From an uncultured Clostridia bacterium (GTDB lineage: Bacteria > Bacillota > Clostridia > Oscillospirales > Oscillospiraceae), in contig CAMEWZ010000031.1 in assembly GCA_945946745.1 (NCBI GenBank), positions 1-13,248 on the forward strand: 13,248 bases of DNA, given 5' to 3'. Position 1 is the stretch's first letter. Every line of letters begins with the position of its first letter. The notes under the pieces are model-generated. The model was not told the DNA's origin. It searched no databases and was given only the letters and a program-made list of their open reading frames with translations. The position numbers and the translations under genes are program-made. This document shows, in pieces, positions 4,955-12,694 of the stretch.

Positions 4955-5842
4955 TCATTTCCGTTCCCACAGCTTCACCTGGCTGGCCTTTTCATACAGC
5001 TTTACATAGCTGTCATACCGGCTCCCCTCGATCCTGCCATCCTCCACCGCCGACCGGATGGCGCAGTCCGGCTCCCTGCGGTGGGTGCAGTCGTCAAACC
5101 GGCATTTGCCCAGGTAATCCCCAAAATCCGGGAAGGCGTATTGCAGATTCTCCTTCAGAATCACGTCCATCTGGTCGGTATCGAAGGAGGAAAACCCCGG
5201 GGTGTCCGCCACGAAGGTTTCCGCGTCCAGGGCATACAGCTCCACGTGCCGGGTGGTGTGCCGTCCCCGGCCCAGCTTCTCGGAGACCTCTCCGGTGGCA
5301 AGGCCCAGCTCCGGACACAGCCGGTTTAGGATGCTGCTTTTGCCCACGCCGGAATTTCCGGTGAAGGCCGTCAGCTTTCCTTGCAGCAGCTGCCGCAGCC
5401 GCTCCACCCCCTCGCCGGTTTCCGCGCTGGTGCAGATCACCGGAAAGCCCGCGTGTTCGTAAATCCGAACCAAATCCACAGCCGGATCCAGGTCGCATTT
5501 GTTCACGCACAGATAGACCGGCACCTCCTGGTCACCGGCAATGGCCGCCACCCGGTCGATGAGGAAAGGCTCCGTCACCGGGTTGACGTTGGCGGCAAAC
5601 ACCACCAGCGCGTCCACATTGGCCACGGCGGGCCGGATGAAGCTGTTCTTCCGGGGCAGGAGCTTTTCCACCATGCCCTTTCCCTTTTCCACGGTAATTT
5701 CCGCCAGGTCGCCGGTCAGAGGACTGCTGTCCGCCCGGCGCAGGACGCCCCTGGCCCGGCAGGTGACAATCCCATCCCCGGTCTGCACATCATAAAATCC
5801 ACTGATGGAGCGGACAATCCGCCCTGTCTTTCGCTGCGTCAT
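4955..5842 (-). CDS. rsgA: Ribosome small subunit-dependent GTPase RsgA (CpgA/YloQ type)
   Basis: RsgA is a circularly permuted GTPase that checks late 30S assembly and releases with GTP hydrolysis on the mature subunit. The 295 residues hold an N-terminal OB-fold (about 1-70) and then the motifs in permuted order: G4 NKCD (114-117), G5 SAE (139-141), G1 GNSGVGKS (162-169), G2 GRGRHTT (191-197) and G3 DTPG (213-216). The C-terminal zinc motif is C247, C252, H254, C260. The ATG at 5842-5840 shares one base with the prkC stop (TGATG); a TTG one codon earlier is possible but less likely. In B. subtilis rpe and thiN follow this gene; here the repeat block follows. In Firmicutes this protein is a known PrkC substrate. 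Confidence 0.97.
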   Translation of the reverse strand: MTQRKTGRIVRSISGFYDVQTGDGIVTCRARGVLRRADSSPLTGDLAEITVEKGKGMVEKLLPRKNSFIRPAVANVDALVVFAANVNPVTEPFLIDRVAAIAGDQEVPVYLCVNKCDLDPAVDLVRIYEHAGFPVICTSAETGEGVERLRQLLQGKLTAFTGNSGVGKSSILNRLCPELGLATGEVSEKLGRGRHTTRHVELYALDAETFVADTPGFSSFDTDQMDVILKENLQYAFPDFGDYLGKCRFDDCTHRREPDCAIRSAVEDGRIEGSRYDSYVKLYEKASQVKLWERK

Positions 5843-7911
5843 CAATTAAAATCCACCAACTTGGTGCATTCATACACACCGTCAATGTAAAGATCATACT
5901 CCCGGCTTCCGCTGCCCGTCAGCTCCACGTAGGTGCTGGCCGTGTTGGGCGGCACCAGCTTGGACTCCAGAATGTCCTTGGTTCCGCTTAGGCAGATCTC
6001 CAGCCGGTACTCAATGGGCCTTTCCGGAACCTCCCAGGATACCGTGATGGTAATTTCCTCCACGGTTTCCTCCGGCTCCGTGGGCTGGGTCTCGTCCTCC
6101 TGCAACCCGCCGGAATAGTGGATGATGATTTCCGAGGCTACATCCGTATCCGTATTCTTGGCCACAGACTGGTAGACCACCTCGTTGACAGGCTTCTGGC
6201 TCTCCACCTGCTCATAGCGCACGTTGGTAAAGCCCAGCTGATCCATCAGCTCCTTCACCCGATCCAGCTCCATTCCCACCACATTGGGCATGGGCGCTTT
6301 TTCCACATCCGGCCCGGTGCTGATATAGATGTAAACCGTCTGTCCTTCCGTCACTTCCGCACCGGCGGCGGGATCGGTTCGGGTGACGATGCCAGCGTCA
6401 TAGACATAGCTGTACTCTTTCTTGTTCAGCGGCTTATAGCCTTGATTTTCCAGCATTTTGTAGGCTTCGTCCGCGTCCGCGCCCACAAAATTGTCCAAGG
6501 TTCGCTTCTCCGGCTCCGGCCCCATGCTGACCGTGATCCAAAGGTCGGCGCCCCGCTGCACCCTTTCCCCTCCGGCGGGCTGCTGCCGCAGAATCTGCCC
6601 CTCCGGGCTGGTTTCGTTGTATTCCTGGGGCATCAAGCGGATGTTAAAATCCCCATACTTGGCGGCAAAGTCCTCCGTGTACATCTCCCCCTCCAGATAG
6701 GGAACGTCCACGTAGTCCCGCTCCCGGTTCAGAAGGGCGCCGTTAAACAGGGCAATGAGGAAGATCACAATGGCAATCACTGCCACAGCGCTGCAAATGA
6801 CGATGGCCGTGGTGGCCACCCGGCTGCGCTCCTCCTCCTTTTTCTTCTCCTCCGCCTTTCGCCGCTGCTGGGCGCGGCGGATGCTCTCGTTATCCGGTTC
6901 AGACGGCACTTTCCCCGTCTGACGATGCTGGGCGGCAGCGGGTGTCCCCTGGCGCAGGCGGACACTGTCGGTGGTTACCCGGTTTTGGGCCTGGGCTTTC
7001 TTTTCCGCCGTGGTTCTGCGCTGACCGCTGCCGGGGATGGAGCGGGTCGCATCGTCCACCAGGAAGTGATGCTGGAAGACAATGTTGGGGTTCTTCCGGA
7101 ACTCCTCCATCTCCTGGAGCATCTCCGTGGCGGAGACATACCGATCCCGCACGTCCAGGGCCATACCCTTCCTAATGATCTGCTCCAAGCCCTTGGGAAT
7201 GTTGGGATTCAAGGTAGACGGCAGGGGCGCGCCGCCGTTGATGTGCTGGATGGCGACAGACACGGCAGACTCCCCATCGTAGGGCGGCCGCCCGGTCATC
7301 ATCTCATACATCACCACGCTCAGAGAATAGATATCCGACCGATTATCGGTATGTCCGCCCTTGGCCTGCTCCGGAGAGATATAGTGGACGCTGCCCAGCG
7401 CCTCCTTGGTCAGGGTATTGCTCTTATTCATCACCCGGGCAATGCCGAAGTCCATGACCTTGACGGAGCCGTTTTTCAGCACCATCACGTTATGGGGCTT
7501 GATATCCCGGTGGACGATGCCCCGGCTGTGGGCGTGCTCCAGCGCCTTGGCAATCTGCATGGCAAAATGGAGGGTTTCCTTCCAGTTCAGAACGCCTTTT
7601 TTCTCCATGTACTGCTTGAGAGAAATCCCGTCAATCAGCTCCATGACGATATAGTTGGCGCTGTCCGAGGTGGAGACATCGTACACCTGCACAATGTTGG
7701 GGTGGCTCAGCATGGCCACGGCCTCCCCCTCGGCGTGGAACCGGCGGCGGAATTCCTCGTCCATGGCGAATTCGTCTTTTAATATCTTGATCGCGACCAG
7801 CCGGTTCAGACGATGGCAGAGCGCTTTATATACCACGGCCATGCCGCCGGTGCCGATGACCTCCAAAATCTCGTACCGGTTATCCAGCAGCCGTCCAATA
7901 TATTGATCCAT
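5842..7911 (-). CDS. prkC: Membrane Ser/Thr protein kinase with PASTA repeats (PrkC/Stk1 family)
   Basis: A receptor kinase that senses peptidoglycan fragments or lipid II outside the cell and phosphorylates cytoplasmic targets in cell wall, translation and spore germination pathways. The kinase domain spans about 13-272: glycine loop GTGGMAVV (20-27), K42, HRDIKPHN (134-141, catalytic D136), DFG (154-156), a Thr-rich activation loop and SPE (179-181). A charged Lys/Glu/Arg-rich linker (about 340-365) leads to one transmembrane helix (about 367-389). Outside are three PASTA repeats (about 402-464, 470-533, 538-601), an acidic Glu/Thr linker and a C-terminal beta-rich domain (about 618-689), in the place where B. 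subtilis PrkC has an Ig-like domain. An AAAGGAG SD lies ahead of the ATG. It follows its phosphatase by 31 nt. Confidence 0.97.
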   Translation of the reverse strand: MDQYIGRLLDNRYEILEVIGTGGMAVVYKALCHRLNRLVAIKILKDEFAMDEEFRRRFHAEGEAVAMLSHPNIVQVYDVSTSDSANYIVMELIDGISLKQYMEKKGVLNWKETLHFAMQIAKALEHAHSRGIVHRDIKPHNVMVLKNGSVKVMDFGIARVMNKSNTLTKEALGSVHYISPEQAKGGHTDNRSDIYSLSVVMYEMMTGRPPYDGESAVSVAIQHINGGAPLPSTLNPNIPKGLEQIIRKGMALDVRDRYVSATEMLQEMEEFRKNPNIVFQHHFLVDDATRSIPGSGQRRTTAEKKAQAQNRVTTDSVRLRQGTPAAAQHRQTGKVPSEPDNESIRRAQQRRKAEEKKKEEERSRVATTAIVICSAVAVIAIVIFLIALFNGALLNRERDYVDVPYLEGEMYTEDFAAKYGDFNIRLMPQEYNETSPEGQILRQQPAGGERVQRGADLWITVSMGPEPEKRTLDNFVGADADEAYKMLENQGYKPLNKKEYSYVYDAGIVTRTDPAAGAEVTEGQTVYIYISTGPDVEKAPMPNVVGMELDRVKELMDQLGFTNVRYEQVESQKPVNEVVYQSVAKNTDTDVASEIIIHYSGGLQEDETQPTEPEETVEEITITVSWEVPERPIEYRLEICLSGTKDILESKLVPPNTASTYVELTGSGSREYDLYIDGVYECTKLVDFN

Positions 7912-7942
7912 ACTCAGAAGTTGCTCCTTTCGCTGCGGTGGT

Positions 7943-8674
7943 CTAAATCAAAACAAGAATGCTGGTCACATTGTCCGGCGCGCCCCGGTTTTTCGCAATG
8001 TTCAGCAGCCGCTTGCAGCACTGCTGCTTGTTCACGCCGTGGACGACTTCAAACAGAATTTCCTGGTCGTCCATCAGATTGCTCAGGCCATCGCTGCACA
8101 GCAGCAAAAAATTGCCTCTGCTCATGTCCCGATGGAAAATGTCGCACATCACCAGCGGTTCCGTGCCGATGGCTCGGGTGATAAAGTTTTTACCTGGATA
8201 GGTCTTTGCCACCTCCGGGGTCAGATCCCCCCGATCCACCATCATCTGCACCAGGGAATGATCCTTGGTGATCTGCCGGATGCCGCTGCGGTCGATGCCG
8301 TAGGCCCGGCTATCGCCCACATTGACCACGGTAACCTTCTTCCCCCGAACCAGCGCCGCGACCAGCGTCGTACCCATGCCGTCGAACTCCTCAAACTGGG
8401 CCGCCTGGTCGTACACCGTAAAATTCGCCAGCTTCACCGCGCTGCGCAGCATCTGGTCGATTTTGTCCTGATCCATATCCGGCGTCCAGCACCGGCGGAT
8501 CTCCTCCGTAAAAACCTCCGAAGCCAGTGTGCTGGCAATGTTGCCGGATTTCGCGCCGCCCATGCCGTCGCAGACAACACACAGCAGGTTGTTGCGGTCA
8601 AGGCGCTCCATTCGATAAGCGTCTTGATTCTGTTTTCGGACGCATCCGGGATCCGTCAGTCCCCAGCATTGCAT
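7943..8674 (-). CDS. prpC: PP2C-family Ser/Thr protein phosphatase (PrpC/Stp)
   Basis: A metal-dependent phosphatase that reverses phosphorylation by the adjacent kinase. The 243 residues show all PP2C signatures: NQDAY with D18, VCDGMGG with D36 and G37, GTTLVAALV (101-109), NVGDSRAYGI (118-127), KDHSLVQMM, CSDGLSNLM with D195, and PDNVT with D234; the Asp residues bind the Mn/Mg pair. The start chosen is the ATG at 8674-8672, giving MQCWGLTDPGCVRKQNQDAY, the usual family N-terminus, with AGAGGAGAG about 9 nt upstream. The frame is open to 8803, but that part overlaps rlmN and adds 43 residues unlike PP2C. No membrane segment is seen, so it should be cytoplasmic. Confidence 0.96.
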   Translation of the reverse strand: MQCWGLTDPGCVRKQNQDAYRMERLDRNNLLCVVCDGMGGAKSGNIASTLASEVFTEEIRRCWTPDMDQDKIDQMLRSAVKLANFTVYDQAAQFEEFDGMGTTLVAALVRGKKVTVVNVGDSRAYGIDRSGIRQITKDHSLVQMMVDRGDLTPEVAKTYPGKNFITRAIGTEPLVMCDIFHRDMSRGNFLLLCSDGLSNLMDDQEILFEVVHGVNKQQCCKRLLNIAKNRGAPDNVTSILVLI

Positions 8675-8705
8675 AGGCGTGGCTCTCCTCTCTTCTTGTG
8701 TATGT

Positions 8706-9734
8706 TCACCCTTGCTCTTTTGTATAGTTTCGCCGCAGCTGTCCGCAGGAGGCGTCAATGTCCCCGCCCAGGGTGCGGCGGACGGTGGCCGTAACACCGC
8801 CATCTTCCAGGGTTTTCTGGAACGCCGCCACCGCTGCCCGGGTGCTGGGCTTTAAGGGGCTTTCCTCCACATGGTTCAGCGGGATCAGATTAAAGTGGGC
8901 GGGCAGGCCCTTTAACCGCCGCAGCAGCTCTTTGGCGTTTTCCTCCGAGTCGTTGACCCCCTGGATCATGGCGTATTCAAAGGAAATCCGCCGGTTGGTG
9001 GCCGCGTAGTAACGGCGGCAGGCCTCCAGCAGCTCCTCGCTGGGATAGGCCCGATTCACCGGCATGATCTGGTTGCGGATGGCGTCGTTGGGGGCGTGGA
9101 GGGACACCGACAGGGTCAGCTGCAATTTGCGCTGGGCCAGCTCGTCGATCTTCGGCACCAGGCCGCAGGTGCTGAGGCTGATGTGGCGCATGGAGATGTT
9201 CATGCCGTCGGGGCTGTTCACCAGCTCCAGAAAGCGCATCACATTGTCGAAATTGTCCAGCGGCTCCCCAATGCCCATCAGCACGATGTGGGAAACCGGC
9301 AATCCGGAATCCACCTGGGTAAACAGCACCTCGTCCAGCATTTCATAGGGTTCCAGCCGCCGCACCAGGCCGCCGATGGTGGAGGCGCAGAAGGCGCAGC
9401 CCATCCGGCAGCCCACCTCGGTGGAAATGCAGACGGTATTGCCGTAATGGTAGCGCATGAGCACCGTCTCCACGCAGTTGCCGTCGGACAGCTCCCACAG
9501 ATATTTTATGGTGCCGTCCCGCTGGGATTCCTGCCTGCGCACCACCTTCGGGGCGTGGATGGGATAGGCTTCCGCCAGGGTCTGCCGCAGCTGCTTTGGC
9601 AGATTGGTCATTTCGTCATAGGAACGAACGCCCTTGTGCAGCCAGGTATAGACCTGCTTGGCCCGGAAAGCCGGCTGGCCCAATTCTTTGAAAATCGCAG
9701 CCAATTCCGGCTGGGTCAAGGATTTTAGGTTCAT
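8706..9734 (-). CDS. rlmN: Dual-specificity 23S rRNA A2503 / tRNA A37 methyltransferase RlmN
   Basis: A radical SAM enzyme that makes 2-methyladenosine at 23S rRNA A2503, in the peptidyl transferase region, and in some bacteria at tRNA A37. Of 342 residues, the first 95 form the accessory RNA-binding domain. The radical SAM motif is C109-x3-C113-x2-C116 in VGCRMGCAFC, followed by MGIGEPL (153-159). The two further Cys needed by RlmN are present at C102 (seven residues before the cluster) and C330 in GGDIDASCGQL; C330 is the methyl-carrying, RNA-crosslinking position. The resistance relative Cfr shares this fold, but the gene order and sequence favour the housekeeping enzyme. ATG overlaps the rsmB stop (ATGA). 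Confidence 0.97.
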   Translation of the reverse strand: MNLKSLTQPELAAIFKELGQPAFRAKQVYTWLHKGVRSYDEMTNLPKQLRQTLAEAYPIHAPKVVRRQESQRDGTIKYLWELSDGNCVETVLMRYHYGNTVCISTEVGCRMGCAFCASTIGGLVRRLEPYEMLDEVLFTQVDSGLPVSHIVLMGIGEPLDNFDNVMRFLELVNSPDGMNISMRHISLSTCGLVPKIDELAQRKLQLTLSVSLHAPNDAIRNQIMPVNRAYPSEELLEACRRYYAATNRRISFEYAMIQGVNDSEENAKELLRRLKGLPAHFNLIPLNHVEESPLKPSTRAAVAAFQKTLEDGGVTATVRRTLGGDIDASCGQLRRNYTKEQG

Positions 9735-11044
9735 ACGTTCCTCCGCAGACGGCAGAGAAAGAAGCCGTCGGTGTCATATTGTCCGGGAATCAGAGTAAGC
9801 ATCCCGGTCTCATTTTGGGGAAGTCCCTCCGGCAGGGGCAACGGTTCCAAATGGAACTCCCGGTGCTCCTCCAGGAAGGAAGTCACCACGTCCTCGTTTT
9901 CCCGCCGCAGCACCGTGCAGGTGGAATACATCAGAAGCCCACCGGGCTTGACATAGGACGCCTGGTTTTCCAGAATCTTCCCCTGCAATTGGGGTAAATC
10001 TTCCGTTTCCGCCAGGTTTTTGTAGCGGATATCCGGCTTTTTCCGAATAATGCCCAGCCCCGAGCAGGGCACGTCGGCGATCACAACGTCCATGGCGCCC
10101 CGCCAGGCCTCCACTGGTTCCGTGGCGTCCTGCACCCGGGCGGTAATATTGGGTAAACCCAGCCGGGCCGCGCCGTTTTCGATCAGCGCCGCCTTGTGGG
10201 GATGGATGTCGCAGGAAAGGAGCTGGCCCCGGCCGCCCATGGCGATGGCCGCCGCGAAGCTTTTGCCCCCCGGGGCGGCGCAGCAGTCCAGCACCCGGAT
10301 GTCCTCCCGGGGCAGGCCTAAGCAGAGGACGCTTAATTTTGCCGCCGGGTCTTGCACGTAGTACAGTCCCTCCCGGAAGGAGGGCAGCGTTTCCAGATTC
10401 CCGGTGCCGGAAAGCACCAGGCAATCCGGCATCCAGCCGTGGGGCTGGACGGTAACACGCTCGCTTTGCAGCCGTTCCGTCAGCGCCTGGGCGGTGATGC
10501 GCAGGGTGTTCACCTGCACCACCATCTGGGGCGCGGCATTGTCCGCGATCAGCATGGGCTCCAGGGTTCCCTTGGGCAGGTTCTGCTTCAGCAGGGCGAC
10601 CAACGCATCGGGGTGGCTGTACCGGTCGGCATAGGAGACCGGCTCCGTCAGCTGCCCCCGGGTATCCGCCGCCCGGCGGAGCACCGCGTTGACCAAGGCC
10701 GCGGCCTTGGGATTTTTGCCATATTTTTTCGCCAGCGTCACGGATTCATTCACCGCGGCGCTGTCGGGTACTTTATCCAATTCGTAAATCTGGTACAGCC
10801 CCAGGTGCAGGATATCCCGCACCACCGGGTGCAGGTTTTTGACGTTTCCCGTCAGAAGCTGCTTCAAATAAAAGTCCAGTTTGTTCCGGTTTTGCAGGAC
10901 GCCATAGCACAGCCGGGTGGCCAGGGCCGCGTCCCGGCTGTCCAGCCGATCCCGGCGGATATAATCCTTCAAAACGCCGTTCGACCAGGCGCCGCTTTTC
11001 CGGCAGGCGATCAGCGCGTTCAGCGCCGTTTCCCTGGCGCCCAT
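9731..11044 (-). CDS. rsmB: 16S rRNA m5C967 methyltransferase RsmB (Sun)
   Basis: This enzyme methylates C967 of 16S rRNA using S-adenosylmethionine. The 437 residues comprise a NusB-like RNA-binding domain (about 1-130, beginning MGARETALNALIACR) and a Rossmann methyltransferase domain. The SAM-binding motif is LDCCAAPGGKS (252-262), with DIH (279-281) binding the ribose. The catalytic pair of the RsmB/NOL1/NOP2 family is present: C327 in VPCSGLG and C376 in YSTCTV. The frame ends four bases into rlmN. Its ATG directly follows the fmt stop (TAAATG, no gap), with GGAGG inside the end of fmt, so translational coupling is likely. Confidence 0.97.
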   Translation of the reverse strand: MGARETALNALIACRKSGAWSNGVLKDYIRRDRLDSRDAALATRLCYGVLQNRNKLDFYLKQLLTGNVKNLHPVVRDILHLGLYQIYELDKVPDSAAVNESVTLAKKYGKNPKAAALVNAVLRRAADTRGQLTEPVSYADRYSHPDALVALLKQNLPKGTLEPMLIADNAAPQMVVQVNTLRITAQALTERLQSERVTVQPHGWMPDCLVLSGTGNLETLPSFREGLYYVQDPAAKLSVLCLGLPREDIRVLDCCAAPGGKSFAAAIAMGGRGQLLSCDIHPHKAALIENGAARLGLPNITARVQDATEPVEAWRGAMDVVIADVPCSGLGIIRKKPDIRYKNLAETEDLPQLQGKILENQASYVKPGGLLMYSTCTVLRRENEDVVTSFLEEHREFHLEPLPLPEGLPQNETGMLTLIPGQYDTDGFFLCRLRRNV

Positions 11045-11953
11045 TTACGCCTCCAGCGGGTGGCCCCGGAAATAGTCGGGTGCCGCCATCCGCTTGCCGC
11101 CCTCTGCCTGGAGGCTGGTGATCTCCACCGCCCCCTCGCCGCAGGCGATCCGCAGGCCGGTCTTGGTCAAGCCCAGAATCTCACCGGGCTTTCCGTTGCC
11201 TTCCACCACCTTGGCCGCATGAACCTTGAAGGTTTTGCCTTGCAGCTCCATGGTGGCAACGGGCCAGGGGTGCAGGCCCCGAACCTGGTTGTGCACCTGC
11301 CAGGCGGATTTTGTCCAGTCAATGGGGCACATGGATTTGTCCAGCATGGGGGCGTAGGTTGCTTCCGCTTCGTTCTGATGGGTTCCCGCAACCGGCCCCG
11401 CCGCAAATCGGGCCAGGGTCTTGCTCAGCAAATCCGCCCCCAGCACCGCCAGCCGATCCAGCAGCTCCCCGGCGGTCTCGTCCTCGCCGATGGGGGTTTT
11501 CGCCACATCGATGATGTCTCCCGCGTCCATTTCCCGGCACAGGTACATGGCGGTAACGCCGGTCTCCGGCAAGCCGTCCAGCACCGCCCACTGATAGGGG
11601 GCGCTGCCCCGGTACTTGGGAAGCAGGCTGGCATGGATATTGATGCAGCCCAGCTTGGGCACATCCAGCACCTTCTGGGGCAGGATGCGGCCATAGGCCA
11701 CCACCGCGCAGACATCCGGCTTCAGCGCCCGGAGCTGCTCCACATCCTGTTCCTCCCGGAAGTTCTCCGGCTGAAACACCGGGATATTCGCCGCCAGAGC
11801 CACCTCCTTCACCGGGGAGGCCACCAGCTTCATCCCCCGGCCCTTGGGCCGATCCGGCTGGGTATAGACGCCGACCACCTCAAAGCCGTCGGTTAAAATC
11901 TTCTTCAAGCAGGTCGCCGCGATCTCCGGCGTTCCCATAAACACAACGCGCAT
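11045..11953 (-). CDS. fmt: Methionyl-tRNA formyltransferase
   Basis: Formylates Met-tRNA(fMet) with 10-formyltetrahydrofolate so that it can start translation. The start is the ATG at 11953-11951: it gives MRVVFMGTPEIAATCLKKIL, the family N-terminus, with GGGAGG about 9 nt upstream. The open frame further upstream runs through the palindromic element and is not coding. The protein is 302 residues, slightly short of the usual 310-315. The catalytic residues are N105 and H107 in INIHASLLPKYRG and D143 in MDAGDII. A C-terminal OB-fold (about 205-302) binds tRNA. Its partner enzyme, deformylase, is the previous gene, but 250 nt away. Confidence 0.97.
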   Translation of the reverse strand: MRVVFMGTPEIAATCLKKILTDGFEVVGVYTQPDRPKGRGMKLVASPVKEVALAANIPVFQPENFREEQDVEQLRALKPDVCAVVAYGRILPQKVLDVPKLGCINIHASLLPKYRGSAPYQWAVLDGLPETGVTAMYLCREMDAGDIIDVAKTPIGEDETAGELLDRLAVLGADLLSKTLARFAAGPVAGTHQNEAEATYAPMLDKSMCPIDWTKSAWQVHNQVRGLHPWPVATMELQGKTFKVHAAKVVEGNGKPGEILGLTKTGLRIACGEGAVEITSLQAEGGKRMAAPDYFRGHPLEA

Positions 11954-12043
11954 AGCTTTTCCTCCCAGGAACCGTTTTCCTTTGCAGGAATGCATATCGG
12001 CTGAATTCAGCAGACAGATACATTGGTATTGATCGGTCAGTCC

Positions 12044-12090
12044 CTTGCCTCTCCCTATGGGAGAGGTGCCCCCGAAGGGGGCGGAGAGGG
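12044..12090 (+). repeat. Palindromic repeat module B, copy 3
   Basis: CTTG, outer stem CCTCTCCC-TAT-GGGAGAGG, inner stem GCCCCC-GAA-GGGGGC and end GGAGAGGG. The outer stem and ends match copies 1 and 2 near 4.7 kb, but the inner stem is unrelated in sequence to theirs (CAGCC/GGCTG) while still a perfect hairpin. Confidence 0.87.
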
Positions 12091-12142
12091 CCCTCTCAGT
12101 CACGGCTGCGCCGTGACAGCTCCCCCATAGGGGGAGCCAAGG
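12091..12142 (+). repeat. Palindromic repeat module A, copy 4
   Basis: CCCTCTCA, inner stem GTCACGGC-TGC-GCCGTGAC (8 bp, perfect), outer stem GCTCCCCC-ATA-GGGGGAGC, end AGCCAAGG. It lies in B-A order with no spacer, whereas the 4.5-4.8 kb cluster alternates A-B-A-B with short spacers. Confidence 0.9.
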
Positions 12143-12203
12143 CCGCTGCGCGATCAATTACCATTTATCGCTCTGCTGCATTAGGCCGATACGCCTTTTC
12201 CAT

Positions 12204-12674
12204 TTATTCCCCTTCCAGCTCTTCCTCGGTCAGGAAGCGCTCCATGACCTCGGTGTAGACGATGCCGTCCAGGTGATCCAGCTCGTGGCAGAAGCACCGG
12301 GCGATCAGTTCCTCCCCTTCAGCCTCATACCAGTTTCCGTCCCGATCCTGGGCCCGCACCTTGGCATAGTTGGGCCGCTTCACCAGGCCGTACTTCCCGG
12401 GGACGCTGAGGCAGCCCTCCGGGCCGACCTGTTCGCCGCTGGTCTCCAGCAGGGAAGGATTCACCAGTTCCAGGATTTCCTCCCCGGTGTCCACGATCAC
12501 CACCCGGCGCAGAATCCCCACCTGGGGCGCCGCCAGGCCCACCCCGTTGGCCTCCTCCAGGGTTTCCTTCATATCGTCCAGCAGCTTGTGCAGCCGCCAG
12601 TCAAATTTCTCCACCGGGCGGCAAACCTTGTGCAGCGCCGGTTCCTTATCCGTCAAAATTTTACGCAGTCCCAA
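12204..12674 (-). CDS. def: Peptide deformylase
   Basis: A metallo-hydrolase that removes the formyl group from nascent polypeptides at the tunnel exit. The 156 residues contain the three family motifs: GVGLAAPQ (44-51, Q51), EGCLS (86-90, metal ligand C88) and HELDH (130-134, ligands H130 and H134, catalytic E131). Length is typical of type 1/3 bacterial enzymes. The start is TTG at 12674-12672: the product then begins MGLRKILTDKEPALHKVC like its relatives, GAGGTG lies 7 nt upstream, and no ATG is nearby. It starts 20 nt after priA stops. The palindromic element follows directly. Confidence 0.96.
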   Translation of the reverse strand: MGLRKILTDKEPALHKVCRPVEKFDWRLHKLLDDMKETLEEANGVGLAAPQVGILRRVVIVDTGEEILELVNPSLLETSGEQVGPEGCLSVPGKYGLVKRPNYAKVRAQDRDGNWYEAEGEELIARCFCHELDHLDGIVYTEVMERFLTEEELEGE

Positions 12675-12681
12675 AAATAAG

Positions 12682-12687
12682 CACCTC
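12682..12687 (-). promoter_or_regulatory. def: Shine-Dalgarno that fixes the TTG start of def
   Basis: GAGGTG on the minus strand, part of AGAGAGGTG, lies 7 nt before the TTG at 12674-12672. Spacing is ideal, and this supports TTG as the true start in the absence of an in-frame ATG nearby. A TTG start usually lowers initiation rate. Confidence 0.75.
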
Positions 12688-12694
12688 TCTTTGT

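Larger units (their letters stand above)
11992..12194. repeat. Near-palindromic element of about 200 bp filling the def-fmt gap
   Basis: The two halves are inverted copies around 12090/12091, where GAGAGGG meets CCCTCTC with no spacer. Going outward, the left half has module B (12044-12090), then GGTATTGATCG (12025-12035), AGCAGA (12009-12014) and ATATCGGC (11994-12001). The right half has module A (12091-12142) and the complements of GGTAATTGATCG (12151-12162), AGCAGA and GTATCGGC. The outer 47 bp of the arms match at roughly three quarters of positions by eye. The element begins about 10 nt after the def stop and ends about 38 nt before fmt. In mRNA it would fold into a large stem carrying four side hairpins. 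No transposase or clear target duplication is seen. Confidence 0.8.

Noticed and set aside
4049..5364. Plus-strand open frames through the leader and repeat block
   Set aside because: Their translations are the A and B repeats read as protein and the antisense of rsgA; composition reflects palindromic DNA, not a protein.
6118..7782. Plus-strand open frame of 554 codons opposite prkC
   Set aside because: Antisense shadow of a well supported kinase gene, rich in His, Leu and Gly as such shadows are.
8675..8803. N-terminal extension of the PP2C phosphatase
   Set aside because: Would overlap rlmN by almost 100 nt and add residues unrelated to PP2C; the ATG at 8674 has an SD and the family start.
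8706..9734. Cfr-type antibiotic resistance methyltransferase
   Set aside because: Position in the conserved housekeeping cluster and overall RlmN sequence favour the housekeeping enzyme; Cfr genes are usually on mobile DNA.
10352..11896. Plus-strand open frame of 514 codons opposite rsmB and fmt
   Set aside because: Crosses two genes on the other strand with all motifs in place; no family resemblance.
11954..12157. N-terminal extension of Fmt through the palindrome
   Set aside because: The added residues are translated repeat; the ATG at 11953 has a strong SD and the family start.
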